From NCBI GenBank assembly GCA_040506705.1, contig JBEVWG010000038.1, positions 1 through 64,000 on the forward strand: a stretch of DNA of 64,000 nt, in the 5' to 3' direction. This document shows positions 8,684-16,792 of the stretch, in pieces. The position numbers were made by a program, and so were the translations under genes. Within the stretch, counting starts at the first letter, position 1. The number at the start of each line of letters is the position of its first letter. Origin of the DNA: Thiodiazotropha sp040506705 (GTDB lineage Bacteria > Pseudomonadota > Gammaproteobacteria > Chromatiales > Chromatiaceae). The notes under the pieces were generated by a model. The model made no database searches. It was not told the origin of the DNA and saw nothing but the letters and a program-made list of their open reading frames with translations.

Positions 8684-9838
8684 TTATTGATTTAGCTTAT
8701 AGATTCCAAACTCCTCATACTCGTCGTTACCCATCGGTTTTAAAACTAGAAAGTACCCTTCCTTTAGTTTTTTAAATGATATCTCTTTGATAATTGATTG
8801 GTGGGTAAAAATAATAAGATTGCCCTTTCCTCTATAGTTGCCGATACGGCTTTCAAGCTGGGAAGTATAAGAAACTGATTGCTCATCAGGAAGTTTCTCC
8901 CGCGATGCCAGATAATCAAATGATTCAGCACGCCCGAATGCAGAGAGTGCACTCTCTTTTGCCAGGCAGTGGGGACTGGTTAGCACACTATCAATTGCAA
9001 TATCCCTGGAGCGAAATAGTCTACCGATTTTTAATGCTTCGGATTTGCCCTTTTCGGAAAGGTTAACTTTGCTTGAGCATGTGCCATCGCTCAATAAAGA
9101 TTGAGATGGACTATTATTATCTGTGACTGGGTAACTCATAACCACCACTAGACCTCCATTCTCCAGATGAGCCCATACCTGGTAAAGCAGCCTGATATAA
9201 CTGACAACACCATCGACCTCCTTTTCTGTAAGAATATCTCTCCATGCGGGCATATAATCCCCTTTCCCTTCAAGAATCTGATCAGCAAGGGATCGATTGC
9301 TGATAGTGTCAGTTTTTTGAGGGTTGGTAAGATCAATGGGTTTTACACCGATGAGTTTTGTTAAAGCGCCATTACCTCCACCATCAACTCCATGACAGAT
9401 CGAGCAATAGCGCTGATATACCTCATAGCCCAATTCAGGATCTCCACTCAGATTGTGTTTTGTTGTGCTGAGAAAACGAAGATAGGCGATTAGTGAGGTG
9501 ATCTGGTTCGGCTTGAGAATATCTTTCCATTTTGGCATATCCTCACTAATTTTACCGTGCCCTGAACGTAGGGATTTGGGTGATTTCCTGTCACCTGTAA
9601 TTATTTTTTGAAGTTGATAGTCACTTTTAGTTGGTACATAACTGATGAGATCCTCTGCTTCAATGTCGATTCTAACTGCTAGAGGACCATCGCCTTTTCC
9701 ATCCATACCATGGCATATCATGCAGTGAGATATATAGAGCTTTCTGCCTTCAAAAGCAGGGGATGGGTTGGCATTTGCTATAGAAGTAACAGCTATGAGA
9801 AGTGTGAGAAGCGCCAATATCTGAGCGACAAGTTTCAT
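8684..9838 (-). CDS. Dihaem cytochrome c fused to a degenerate histidine-phosphatase domain
   Basis: A 384-residue exported protein. Residues 1-23 are a signal peptide. Two class-I cytochrome c domains follow, with CMICH (39-43) and CSICH (145-149) haem sites and probable Met ligands at 101 and 196 (DMPKW, YMPAW). From about 229 a SixA-like histidine-phosphatase fold begins. The catalytic Arg-His-Gly is replaced by Ser-Tyr-Pro (235-237), the second arginine position reads Leu in TSPHCLAKESA, and only the late histidine (H346, FTHQS) remains, so phosphatase chemistry is unlikely. It is the last gene of the multihaem operon, 73 bp after the dodecahaem gene. A periplasmic electron carrier with a ligand-binding tail is one guess. 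Confidence 0.85.
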   Translation of the reverse strand: MKLVAQILALLTLLIAVTSIANANPSPAFEGRKLYISHCMICHGMDGKGDGPLAVRIDIEAEDLISYVPTKSDYQLQKIITGDRKSPKSLRSGHGKISEDMPKWKDILKPNQITSLIAYLRFLSTTKHNLSGDPELGYEVYQRYCSICHGVDGGGNGALTKLIGVKPIDLTNPQKTDTISNRSLADQILEGKGDYMPAWRDILTEKEVDGVVSYIRLLYQVWAHLENGGLVVVMSYPVTDNNSPSQSLLSDGTCSSKVNLSEKGKSEALKIGRLFRSRDIAIDSVLTSPHCLAKESALSAFGRAESFDYLASREKLPDEQSVSYTSQLESRIGNYRGKGNLIIFTHQSIIKEISFKKLKEGYFLVLKPMGNDEYEEFGIYKLNQ

Positions 9839-9911
9839 AGTTTAACCCCAAGTAAAATGACGTGAGTAATCGGCCACGAAATTTCTCAAAAGTAGTGTGA
9901 GCATAGGATGC

Positions 9912-11705
9912 TTAATAATCATAACCAGTATGTACTACCCCATGACAATTGAGCCAGCAGACACCATTGTGTACGCCATTGTCTAACCAGGTTGGTTCGT
10001 TATAAACACCAGCACCAGTAATCTCCCTGACCTGACCCGCTACATTGGATGATGTTAGAAAGTTAATTAAGTGAGGGCTAGATGCAGAGCCGTGTGGGTC
10101 ATGACAGTTGATACAGCCAAAATTTTCGTCAAGAACGTGTTTGGTATGAGGAAAGGTTTGGTCGGTATAGAGATTGCCGGAATCGTGGCATTTAAAACAG
10201 AGTTCGTTTGAGAGTGATGTAGCATTGACCGGATCCCAATCATAATTTTGCGCCAATATACCTTCATGGGTAGATCCGTGTGGTCCGGCTGGGTCCACTC
10301 CGCCTGCAGCAGGAGATGCATTACTGCTGTGGCAATCACTGCAATAGATCTGCCCACTGGTGGTAGTCAGGGGAATATCATTGCGCAGGCTGGGCACCTC
10401 GCTATTGTTTGTGGGGTTGTTTAGCTCTATTGGGTGATAGGAGACCAGAGAGGGATTACCTGAATTAACTTTATCTCGAATATTATATATGCCATCTGCA
10501 CGTACCATATTGTAGCTGTTTGCTGTGGAGCAGCGCTGGGTATCGCAAGCGCTTTTACCTGGTACGCCGTGGCACTTGAAGCAGACTTCATATTCGTAGT
10601 CCGCTTCTGGTTTTAAGCTGCCATTGATGTCAATACCTGATACACCTGCCATGCTGCCGTTGATTAGTGGTGCAGTTGAGTGATTACCACCGAGTGGGTT
10701 GGTCGGGTTGAAAGAGATCAAGGGTGGTGAATTAAAGCTTGCATGGGGGTTGTGGCAATCTTCACACTCTACGTGAAGAGACATAGTCAGAGGGTTCTCT
10801 ATACGTAAGGAGTCGTGATCAATGCTCGGCGTCTGTTCTACCGGGTGGTGATAGAACTTTTGCTGTTCACTCATTATGTCAGTCTGTGCGACTGTTCCGT
10901 TGTGGCATAGGTAACAGGTATTCTCTTCGCTGTTTTTTAGTAGTCGTTCTGGTGTTGTTGCATTATGAGGTGCATGACAATTCATACAGGCGTTCTCCTG
11001 TACAGTCAGGCCTCTCCACTCTGGTTTACGCTCAGACCAGGGATTTGCTCCCTGAGCTGTGGCGTTTGAGGTTGCATGGGAACTGCTGACCCAGTCCCAG
11101 CCAGTACCGGAGTGTAGATGGCATGTGGTACACAATTCACCGTTTAACGTGGATTTGTGGAGAAATGGTGGATGGATGTTTTCATGTGCATCATGACAAG
11201 TGGAGCAGTGCAGTTCATTATTACTGAGTGGCAGGTCAACGTTATTGGGGTGGGCCAAGTCAGGGTCTGTTGATAGAAGACCTGGAGTATAAAAAATAGA
11301 TACCGGGTGATCATCTGAGAGGTTTGTGCCGACCAATGATCGGCCAGTGATGAATGTATTACCGAGGTCATTGGTGACGCCAGGATTAATCATATTACCC
11401 AAGGCGATAGTGCCATCATGGCATGAGAGGCATAACACAGAGGATGAACTCATAACGCCCGCTTCTGCATCTTTGGTACTACTCTGGTAGTCTATATATC
11501 CTCCTCCCGATGATCTGTTCCATAGAGGTGAGTCTGGGGCTGATGCGTGAGGCGTATGACAAAATATACAGATACGATCCTCTGTTTGACTCTTTACCAA
11601 GCCAGGTCCTGATGTCGATAGGTTGTGTAGTGTATCAGCCACACCACCTTGGGTGGTATTGGAAGCTATCATCAGCAATATAAAGAGAAGATAGATCTTA
11701 TGCAT
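9912..11705 (-). CDS. Dodecahaem c-type cytochrome (doubled CXXCH type)
   Basis: An exported protein of about 597 residues with eleven CXXCH sites (the first CIFCH, then CLSCH, CSTCH, CTTCH, CMNCH, CYLCH, CEDCH, CFKCH, CSDCH, CFKCH, CINCH) and a twelfth CX3CH site at the C-terminus (CWLNCH). Many are followed by PH or AH, the doubled-CXXCH pattern of multihaem electron conduits. A signal peptide covers roughly the first 25 residues. The annotated frame could start at 11714, but AAGGTGG is correctly spaced only for the ATG at 11705. It overlaps the NHL lipoprotein gene at its start. It probably sits in the periplasm or at the cell surface and relays electrons through the outer membrane together with the barrel protein of the operon. 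Confidence 0.9.
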   Translation of the reverse strand: MHKIYLLFILLMIASNTTQGGVADTLHNLSTSGPGLVKSQTEDRICIFCHTPHASAPDSPLWNRSSGGGYIDYQSSTKDAEAGVMSSSSVLCLSCHDGTIALGNMINPGVTNDLGNTFITGRSLVGTNLSDDHPVSIFYTPGLLSTDPDLAHPNNVDLPLSNNELHCSTCHDAHENIHPPFLHKSTLNGELCTTCHLHSGTGWDWVSSSHATSNATAQGANPWSERKPEWRGLTVQENACMNCHAPHNATTPERLLKNSEENTCYLCHNGTVAQTDIMSEQQKFYHHPVEQTPSIDHDSLRIENPLTMSLHVECEDCHNPHASFNSPPLISFNPTNPLGGNHSTAPLINGSMAGVSGIDINGSLKPEADYEYEVCFKCHGVPGKSACDTQRCSTANSYNMVRADGIYNIRDKVNSGNPSLVSYHPIELNNPTNNSEVPSLRNDIPLTTTSGQIYCSDCHSSNASPAAGGVDPAGPHGSTHEGILAQNYDWDPVNATSLSNELCFKCHDSGNLYTDQTFPHTKHVLDENFGCINCHDPHGSASSPHLINFLTSSNVAGQVREITGAGVYNEPTWLDNGVHNGVCWLNCHGVVHTGYDY

Positions 11706-11706
11706 G

Positions 11707-12714
11707 TCACTCATCCACCTTCAGGTATTGAAAAACCTGGATGCGTTGATTATAAGAGTCGGCAACAAAGATTTTGTCATCCCAGACTGTTATCCCGGAA
11801 GGCATATAAAACTCGCCGGGTTTGTCACCTGATTTGCCGAACTCAAGTAAAAAATTACCATTTTGATCAAATATCTGAATGCGATTTGCGAGGGCATCTG
11901 CTACGTAGATATGGCCGTCAGAGTCTACTGTGATGCCTTTTGATTGGGTGAAAAAACCTGAAGCATCCCCCTGCTTACCGAAACTGTGTATATGTCGGCC
12001 ACTGTCATCAAAGGACTGAATGCGAAAATTCATGGTGTCATTGACAATCAGTCTATTATTGGAAAATGCCAAATGTGTAGGATAGTTAAACATACTATCC
12101 TGGTCTCCACGCTTACCAATCTTGTATAGAAAATTACCATCATAATCATAGACATGTATCGTATGCGCTAGAGTGTCTGAAATATATAGATGTCTTAATG
12201 TCGAGTTAATGGTTAGGCTCGTTGGACGGGAAAAGTTATTTATAACCTTTACAATTTCGTTGTTGCTATTCAAAACAAATACTTTATTCAATTTAGAATC
12301 TGCTACGAATAGTCGATTAGTATCAATTGCAACCCCGATTGGAGATTCAAAGGGGTATTCTCCGGCCGAATTGAAGCTTATATATGACTGAGAATCTAAA
12401 TCATAAATATGTATAGTCGTTGCATCTGGATCAGCAATGGCTACTCTGTTTTTGTGAACGGCTACAGCGTAGGGGCGGGACAAACTCTGTTCTTCACTAC
12501 CTGTGAAAAACTCGACTACTTTTCGAATGAACGATTTTTCGATACCCAGGTCATTTGGGTTATGAAAAGTGGTAATGAACTCTACTCTTGATATCTCAGG
12601 AGCAGCCGGCCATACCAGACGGGGAGTTTGATCAGTCTTGACCAGTGGTGTTGGGCCTGTTGAAGAACAGGCATATAAGAGCAGTAAAAGTGTTGCGATA
12701 AGAAATCTGTTCAC
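11707..12714 (-). CDS. NHL-repeat beta-propeller lipoprotein (second copy)
   Basis: A 335-residue protein with a lipoprotein signal (LLLLLYAC-SS) followed by about six NHL repeats, each with a pattern like GITVDSDGHIYVADALANRI or NYPTHLAFSNNRLIVND. The blades fold as a propeller, usually a protein- or surface-binding platform. The start is a GTG at 12714 that overlaps the TGA of the barrel gene (GTGA), so the two are translationally coupled. It is related to the lipoprotein encoded at 17297-18391. Its place between the barrel and the dodecahaem cytochrome argues for an outer-membrane assembly or docking role, which is inference. Confidence 0.88.
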   Translation of the reverse strand: MNRFLIATLLLLLYACSSTGPTPLVKTDQTPRLVWPAAPEISRVEFITTFHNPNDLGIEKSFIRKVVEFFTGSEEQSLSRPYAVAVHKNRVAIADPDATTIHIYDLDSQSYISFNSAGEYPFESPIGVAIDTNRLFVADSKLNKVFVLNSNNEIVKVINNFSRPTSLTINSTLRHLYISDTLAHTIHVYDYDGNFLYKIGKRGDQDSMFNYPTHLAFSNNRLIVNDTMNFRIQSFDDSGRHIHSFGKQGDASGFFTQSKGITVDSDGHIYVADALANRIQIFDQNGNFLLEFGKSGDKPGEFYMPSGITVWDDKIFVADSYNQRIQVFQYLKVDE

Positions 12715-14708
12715 AGGATTCTCCGCCTCAGTGTAAACATCAATCTGTCATCGATAGTTTCGGTTTTTCCATTATTCTGTGTGCTGGTAATTTCACGTCT
12801 GTTATGATGATAGTTGAAATCCAGTTCAAGTTTACGATATCGCCATTGAGCCCAAAGGCCTGCGGTGATGAATTGGTCCTCTCTGAATCCGCCTGTTATT
12901 GCGCTTCCTCTATCCTCTCTTTTCCACGCACTTATTGTTGGACGGATATTGAAGTTACGACTCACTTGCCAATTAGCAGTGAGATCAATACGGTAGAGAT
13001 CCGTGTCCAGTGATTCCTGTTCGATGAATGATTGGGTGGCATTGAGATTCCAAATTACGCCCTTTTTTCTGTTGTTCCATGACGATGTCCAATTAAAAAA
13101 TTGGCTCAATGTATATGCTGTTGATTCGAATCCGCCTGACAGAGTATAACGGCGTTCTGCACCTAGTACCGTATCTATACCTAAAGGTTTGAATCGAAAC
13201 TCCAGGTCAGTGAAAGTGTTACGTGTATTCTGCAGAAAACTTTCACTAGCACCCGAAATAAGTTTGTCATCTGACTGACTGTCGGAATGGGACAATCTTA
13301 TCCAGTCGTAGTCTATTGAGAAGTGGTAATTGGTAAAAGTAGTAGAGAACTCCTGAGAAGGAAGTTGCTGTGCCTGGTAGCTTACAAGTATTGTATCGCC
13401 AGAATTAATTCGTCCTCCAGGAATAGTTTGCAACTGTGTAAGATCACCAGATAGTTGAATCGTTGTGTAATCAGTATTCTCGTTATATACAACCACTCCA
13501 TTGCTATCGGTTACTATAATTGTGCTGGCTATGATAAAGCGCTGATCAAGAATCACTGCGCCTGTCAGCGGTACTGCTTTACTCTCATCGAAGATGTCAA
13601 TAGTGCTCAGTTTGGAAATACGATCAGTTTCCTGATAGGAGGCGCGCAGACCAGCTCTAACATTTGCGCCTAAAAGTTTATTTTTCGTGTACTGTGTCTC
13701 CATACCGAGACGCCATCGATCTTCGTCCAAATTATCAGATTCACGACTATTGATATTGATATGGGCAATCGTATCTATATTTTTATAAAGCCTGTGGTGC
13801 AGTTCAAAGTCACCACCATGTTCTATACTATCAATACTCTGTGTGATCGACTGATAGTGATAGGATGTGCGACTATAAAGGTTGTTCAGGTGCTGAATTC
13901 TCGCTGTCTCATCGATACTCAATCGCTTGTTTTCATTAAATCCTGTTCGATCATAATAGGTTGCAATGGAGTGCAGTTGGCTGTTTTTACCCCAAAACAG
14001 ATTATGCGAAACATTTCCTCTGTCGAGTTTATAGTCTTGGTCACGGGTGGCGATTCTATCATCAAGTTCACTACGCTCCAGATGGATATTTAGTTTGCTG
14101 CTACGTCCTTTTAAAATCCAGCTCTTCATTAACTCATCACGTTCTGTAATAGAGCTGTTTAAACTTGATTGAAACTCTTCATCAAAGGTTCTCTCTTGAT
14201 AGGTAAGGCTTGAAGGGAAAGCAGGATTTTTCCAATGTAATGTGCCACTTTTAGTATCAATTACTGTATCAAAACGGCTACCCAGGGAACCGGTGTTGAG
14301 ATTAGAGCTTTTTTGAGCTGACATATCTAAACCAAATGTGCCAGGAGTGCCACTTAGCAGACTTGTCTGCAACAGATAGTTTAGAAATTCTCCATCGTTC
14401 TCCTGTCGTGACTGATCTGAGTCGAACTCGGACCAGGTATATACAGGCTCGATGTCAAAAAGGAACCAGGCAATTTTTTGGTCCAGCAGGTAGCCCATCT
14501 GCCCAATCCTCAGCCCGGCTTCCCACTCTGTTTCACGAGAATTACTGCCATTGCGCCTCTTAGTGCCATCAAATTTTACAATAGCATCTAACTCTGTTGG
14601 ATAAAGCCCAAGATTATCACCAAGCTCTGCTGAAAGGTTAGTGCTCCATATGCAGATGAGAGTAATCAGTAAACGCCCACAACTAGGAGATATCATGTTC
14701 TTTTGCAT
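12711..14708 (-). CDS. Predicted outer-membrane beta-barrel protein of the cytochrome operon
   Basis: About 665 residues with a signal peptide (LLITLICIWSTNLSA), then long runs of alternating polar/hydrophobic strands with aromatic girdles, ending in Leu with an amphipathic last strand (LMFTLRRRIL), as for outer-membrane barrels. An insert near the middle (NTDYTTIQLSGD...GDTILVSYQ) looks like a small beta-sandwich. There is no CXXC or haem motif. It resembles MtrB/Omb-type porins in role and context rather than in any motif I can confirm. The start at 14708 is preferred because GGGAG lies 5 bp upstream; an ATG at 14726 is also open. It could be the sheath that lets a multihaem cytochrome cross the outer membrane. 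Confidence 0.75.
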   Translation of the reverse strand: MQKNMISPSCGRLLITLICIWSTNLSAELGDNLGLYPTELDAIVKFDGTKRRNGSNSRETEWEAGLRIGQMGYLLDQKIAWFLFDIEPVYTWSEFDSDQSRQENDGEFLNYLLQTSLLSGTPGTFGLDMSAQKSSNLNTGSLGSRFDTVIDTKSGTLHWKNPAFPSSLTYQERTFDEEFQSSLNSSITERDELMKSWILKGRSSKLNIHLERSELDDRIATRDQDYKLDRGNVSHNLFWGKNSQLHSIATYYDRTGFNENKRLSIDETARIQHLNNLYSRTSYHYQSITQSIDSIEHGGDFELHHRLYKNIDTIAHININSRESDNLDEDRWRLGMETQYTKNKLLGANVRAGLRASYQETDRISKLSTIDIFDESKAVPLTGAVILDQRFIIASTIIVTDSNGVVVYNENTDYTTIQLSGDLTQLQTIPGGRINSGDTILVSYQAQQLPSQEFSTTFTNYHFSIDYDWIRLSHSDSQSDDKLISGASESFLQNTRNTFTDLEFRFKPLGIDTVLGAERRYTLSGGFESTAYTLSQFFNWTSSWNNRKKGVIWNLNATQSFIEQESLDTDLYRIDLTANWQVSRNFNIRPTISAWKREDRGSAITGGFREDQFITAGLWAQWRYRKLELDFNYHHNRREITSTQNNGKTETIDDRLMFTLRRRIL

Positions 14709-14730
14709 GATCTCCCACGGAAGCATACTA

Positions 14731-15399
14731 CTACTTCTCTTTTATCAAATGACAGCGATTACAATTCGCAAAATCGTCGTCAAAGGCCTCTGTACCATTA
14801 TGACAAGTGGCGCAGACTTTGCCTTCTTTCATCAGATCTTTGTTGATCGTTGTGGTGCCTGTCTTCATTTCAAATAAAGTATTGTGGCAGGCATCACAAC
14901 GGTAGTTGATACGATGTATCCAATGAGGGAAAATTGATGGTGGAAATGATTTAAGTTTTTCTGGATCACCACCTTCACGGGTGTACTGAATATCTCCCGG
15001 AGCAGCACTAAGCGCTGAGCAGCACGCAAAAAGAATTATCAATGACGATAGTAGAATACAACTGTACTTACTAATCAGACCATAAGTGTTACTACACTCA
15101 GGGCTACAAGAATGGTTCAGATCAAGGCGCGGGTCGCTGGTAGGAGTGGCACAGGGGTGTGCCGTTAACGGACCTAAGGATGGAATGGCCCCTCCCTTGT
15201 CAAGAGCCGCAACACTGAGCTGAGTCATTCTTGTAGCCCCTAACCTATTGAATTTTAGCGGCAGTCCGTGGTGTGTTGGCACACGGACTGCGTTATCAAA
15301 ACTTGTTGTAGGAGTGCTACTTTGGCGTTTTGATACCTTGCCATGAGTCAACACACGACGGCTGAGTGTCGTAATACTTATGGTCTGATTAGTACACAT
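14731..15399 (-). CDS. Trihaem c7-type cytochrome, split by an in-frame 108-codon element
   Basis: Removing the element at 15071-15392 plus one TA leaves an intact 114-residue gene: ATG-TGT-AAG-TAC with SD GGTGAG, a signal peptide (KYSCILLSSLIILFACCSAL), and three haem sites (CDACH, CATCH, CNRCH). A PHWIHRINYRCDACHN segment matches the c(7)-type trihaem domain of periplasmic electron carriers. As it stands, the reading frame runs through the element with 108 extra codons and no stop. The signal peptide would then be internal, so secretion is doubtful unless a non-ATG start (CTG or TTG near 15060) is used. It lies between the trihaem lipoprotein (50 bp) and the barrel gene (4-22 bp). Confidence 0.8.
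   Translation of the reverse strand: MCTNQTISITTLSRRVLTHGKVSKRQSSTPTTSFDNAVRVPTHHGLPLKFNRLGATRMTQLSVAALDKGGAIPSLGPLTAHPCATPTSDPRLDLNHSCSPECSNTYGLISKYSCILLSSLIILFACCSALSAAPGDIQYTREGGDPEKLKSFPPSIFPHWIHRINYRCDACHNTLFEMKTGTTTINKDLMKEGKVCATCHNGTEAFDDDFANCNRCHLIKEK
15069..15394. mobile_element. TA-flanked inverted-repeat element, copy B
   Basis: A 322-bp element (15071-15392) between TA dinucleotides at 15069-15070 and 15393-15394. Its 32-bp ends (15070-15101, 15362-15393) pair with two mismatches. The inner stem at 15101-15114 pairs with 15226-15239 and differs from that of copy A, while the loop at 15286-15342 is nearly the same as copy A 178-232. Compared with copy A it has an insertion in the first loop. 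The rejoined flanks give a clean ATG gene start, which supports insertion at TA with duplication. Confidence 0.88.
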
Positions 15400-15449
15400 A
15401 AGCTCACCAATTATTTACCCATAAAACGAAATTAATATATTGTTATAAG

Positions 15450-16145
15450 TCAGTCGTCGCCGTCTTCTTCTTCTTCTTCCTCGTCATCATCGTTTATATG
15501 GCAGCGATCACATGCTTTGAGAGAGAAAGATACTTTCTTCTTGCCGTGACATGCTCCACAAGATGCCCCTCGCTTCATCTCTTTCATGGTTGCAGGGTTT
15601 CTTTTGTAGGGATATAGCGTTGGGTTATGACAATTTTTACAACCAAGCCAAACAGTGTGTGCAGAGTGGGGAAAGAATGCATCGTCCTCACGCTCTTCGG
15701 CTTTAATTATAAAATCCCATTGGAAGGCAGTGGCCCACAATGTTTTTGGATCCTTACCTGGACGAGGTCGAATCAAACCATTCTCTAAAGCATCTGACCA
15801 GTCAATATTTTTCTCATCATCTTTAGGTAATATTTTCTTTACCTTGTCCCACTCTTTGATTGACTCAATGTCAGGTCTGGGTGCATTGTCTTCTGGCAGT
15901 AAAAAGAGTGTGCCACTCATATTTCCAGAATGGCTCTGTTTTAGTTCAATTGTTTGCGATTCAATCAAAGCAGCCTGTCTTTTTAATTCTTCTTCAGCCA
16001 GATCTTTGGCTGTAGGAGGCTGTATATCGAAGAAAAGCTTCTTGGTCTCAGTACTGCAAGCAGCAATCAATAGAATACAGGATGTAACCAGGGTTATAAG
16101 CATAACCCTGGCTATCCTGCTCAGCTTGTCTGCTAGGCAGATCAT
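15450..16145 (-). CDS. Trihaem cytochrome lipoprotein with acidic C-terminal tail
   Basis: A 231-residue protein with a lipoprotein signal (LLIAAC-STE), an alpha-helical charged linker (about 40-120) and a C-terminal c(7)-type trihaem domain with CKNCH, CGACH and CDRCH. FFPHSAHTVWLGC supplies axial histidines. The protein ends in an uninterrupted run of about 15 Asp/Glu-rich residues, unusual for the family. The lipid anchor puts it on the inner face of the outer membrane or at the cell surface. It lies 20 bp from the tetrahaem gene upstream, in the same operon. Confidence 0.88.
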   Translation of the reverse strand: MICLADKLSRIARVMLITLVTSCILLIAACSTETKKLFFDIQPPTAKDLAEEELKRQAALIESQTIELKQSHSGNMSGTLFLLPEDNAPRPDIESIKEWDKVKKILPKDDEKNIDWSDALENGLIRPRPGKDPKTLWATAFQWDFIIKAEEREDDAFFPHSAHTVWLGCKNCHNPTLYPYKRNPATMKEMKRGASCGACHGKKKVSFSLKACDRCHINDDDEEEEEEDGDD

Positions 16146-16165
16146 GCGACTATTTCGCAGTAATA

Positions 16166-16792
16166 CTACTTAATGTGACATGCCAGGCATAACGCACTAC
16201 CGGCATTGCTTAAGCGTAGAAAAGGCTGATTGGTATTGTCATGAACAGAGTGGCAAGTACCGCATTCGACCTGATCACCGCCTGTACCAAACAGTTGCAA
16301 GCCGTTGACCTGGGAATTTACCGCGGCAACGAAATCAGTATCCTGTGTGGAGTTGTAGGTGAGGGAGATCGGATGATCATTACTCAGGTCAGTACCAAGA
16401 CTGTCACCCAAAGTGAATACACCTTGCGCAGCGGTTACACCGCTCGGAAAGTTAATTAATTGATCTGCTGCAACAGATCCATCATGACAGCTAAGACACG
16501 CAAGCGAGACACCTGATGGTGAGCCTGCAATTGTCATATCAAGAGATGGACTGCTGTACATAGTGTAGGTTGCTGTGGTGTCCTCATGATTCCACAAAGG
16601 TGTTGTGTTGTTAGTTGTACTGGCGTTATGTGGAGTATGACAGTAAGCACATATTTGAGTGTTACCTGCATTGGTCAATAGAGTCGTCTGACTCGTCAGG
16701 TCGTGAGATGTACCGGCAATATCTGCAAATGATGATGTGACGAATAGGGTGAAGAAGGCCAGTAGTAATGCCTTGGTTGCTGTGTTCCTCAT
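16166..16792 (-). CDS. Tetrahaem c-type cytochrome (doubled CXXCH type)
   Basis: About 208 residues with a signal peptide (MRNTATKALLLAFFTLFVTSSFA) and four haem sites: CAYCHTPH, CLSCHDG, CGTCHSVH and, at the extreme end, CLACH. The layout matches the first third of the dodecahaem protein in the same operon, including a SNDHPIS/LTY segment (there SDDHPVS), so the two are paralogues. The ATG at 16792 has GGAGG six bases upstream and is preferred over one at 16825. It is the first gene of the operon and probably periplasmic, handing electrons toward the outer membrane. Confidence 0.9.
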   Translation of the reverse strand: MRNTATKALLLAFFTLFVTSSFADIAGTSHDLTSQTTLLTNAGNTQICAYCHTPHNASTTNNTTPLWNHEDTTATYTMYSSPSLDMTIAGSPSGVSLACLSCHDGSVAADQLINFPSGVTAAQGVFTLGDSLGTDLSNDHPISLTYNSTQDTDFVAAVNSQVNGLQLFGTGGDQVECGTCHSVHDNTNQPFLRLSNAGSALCLACHIK

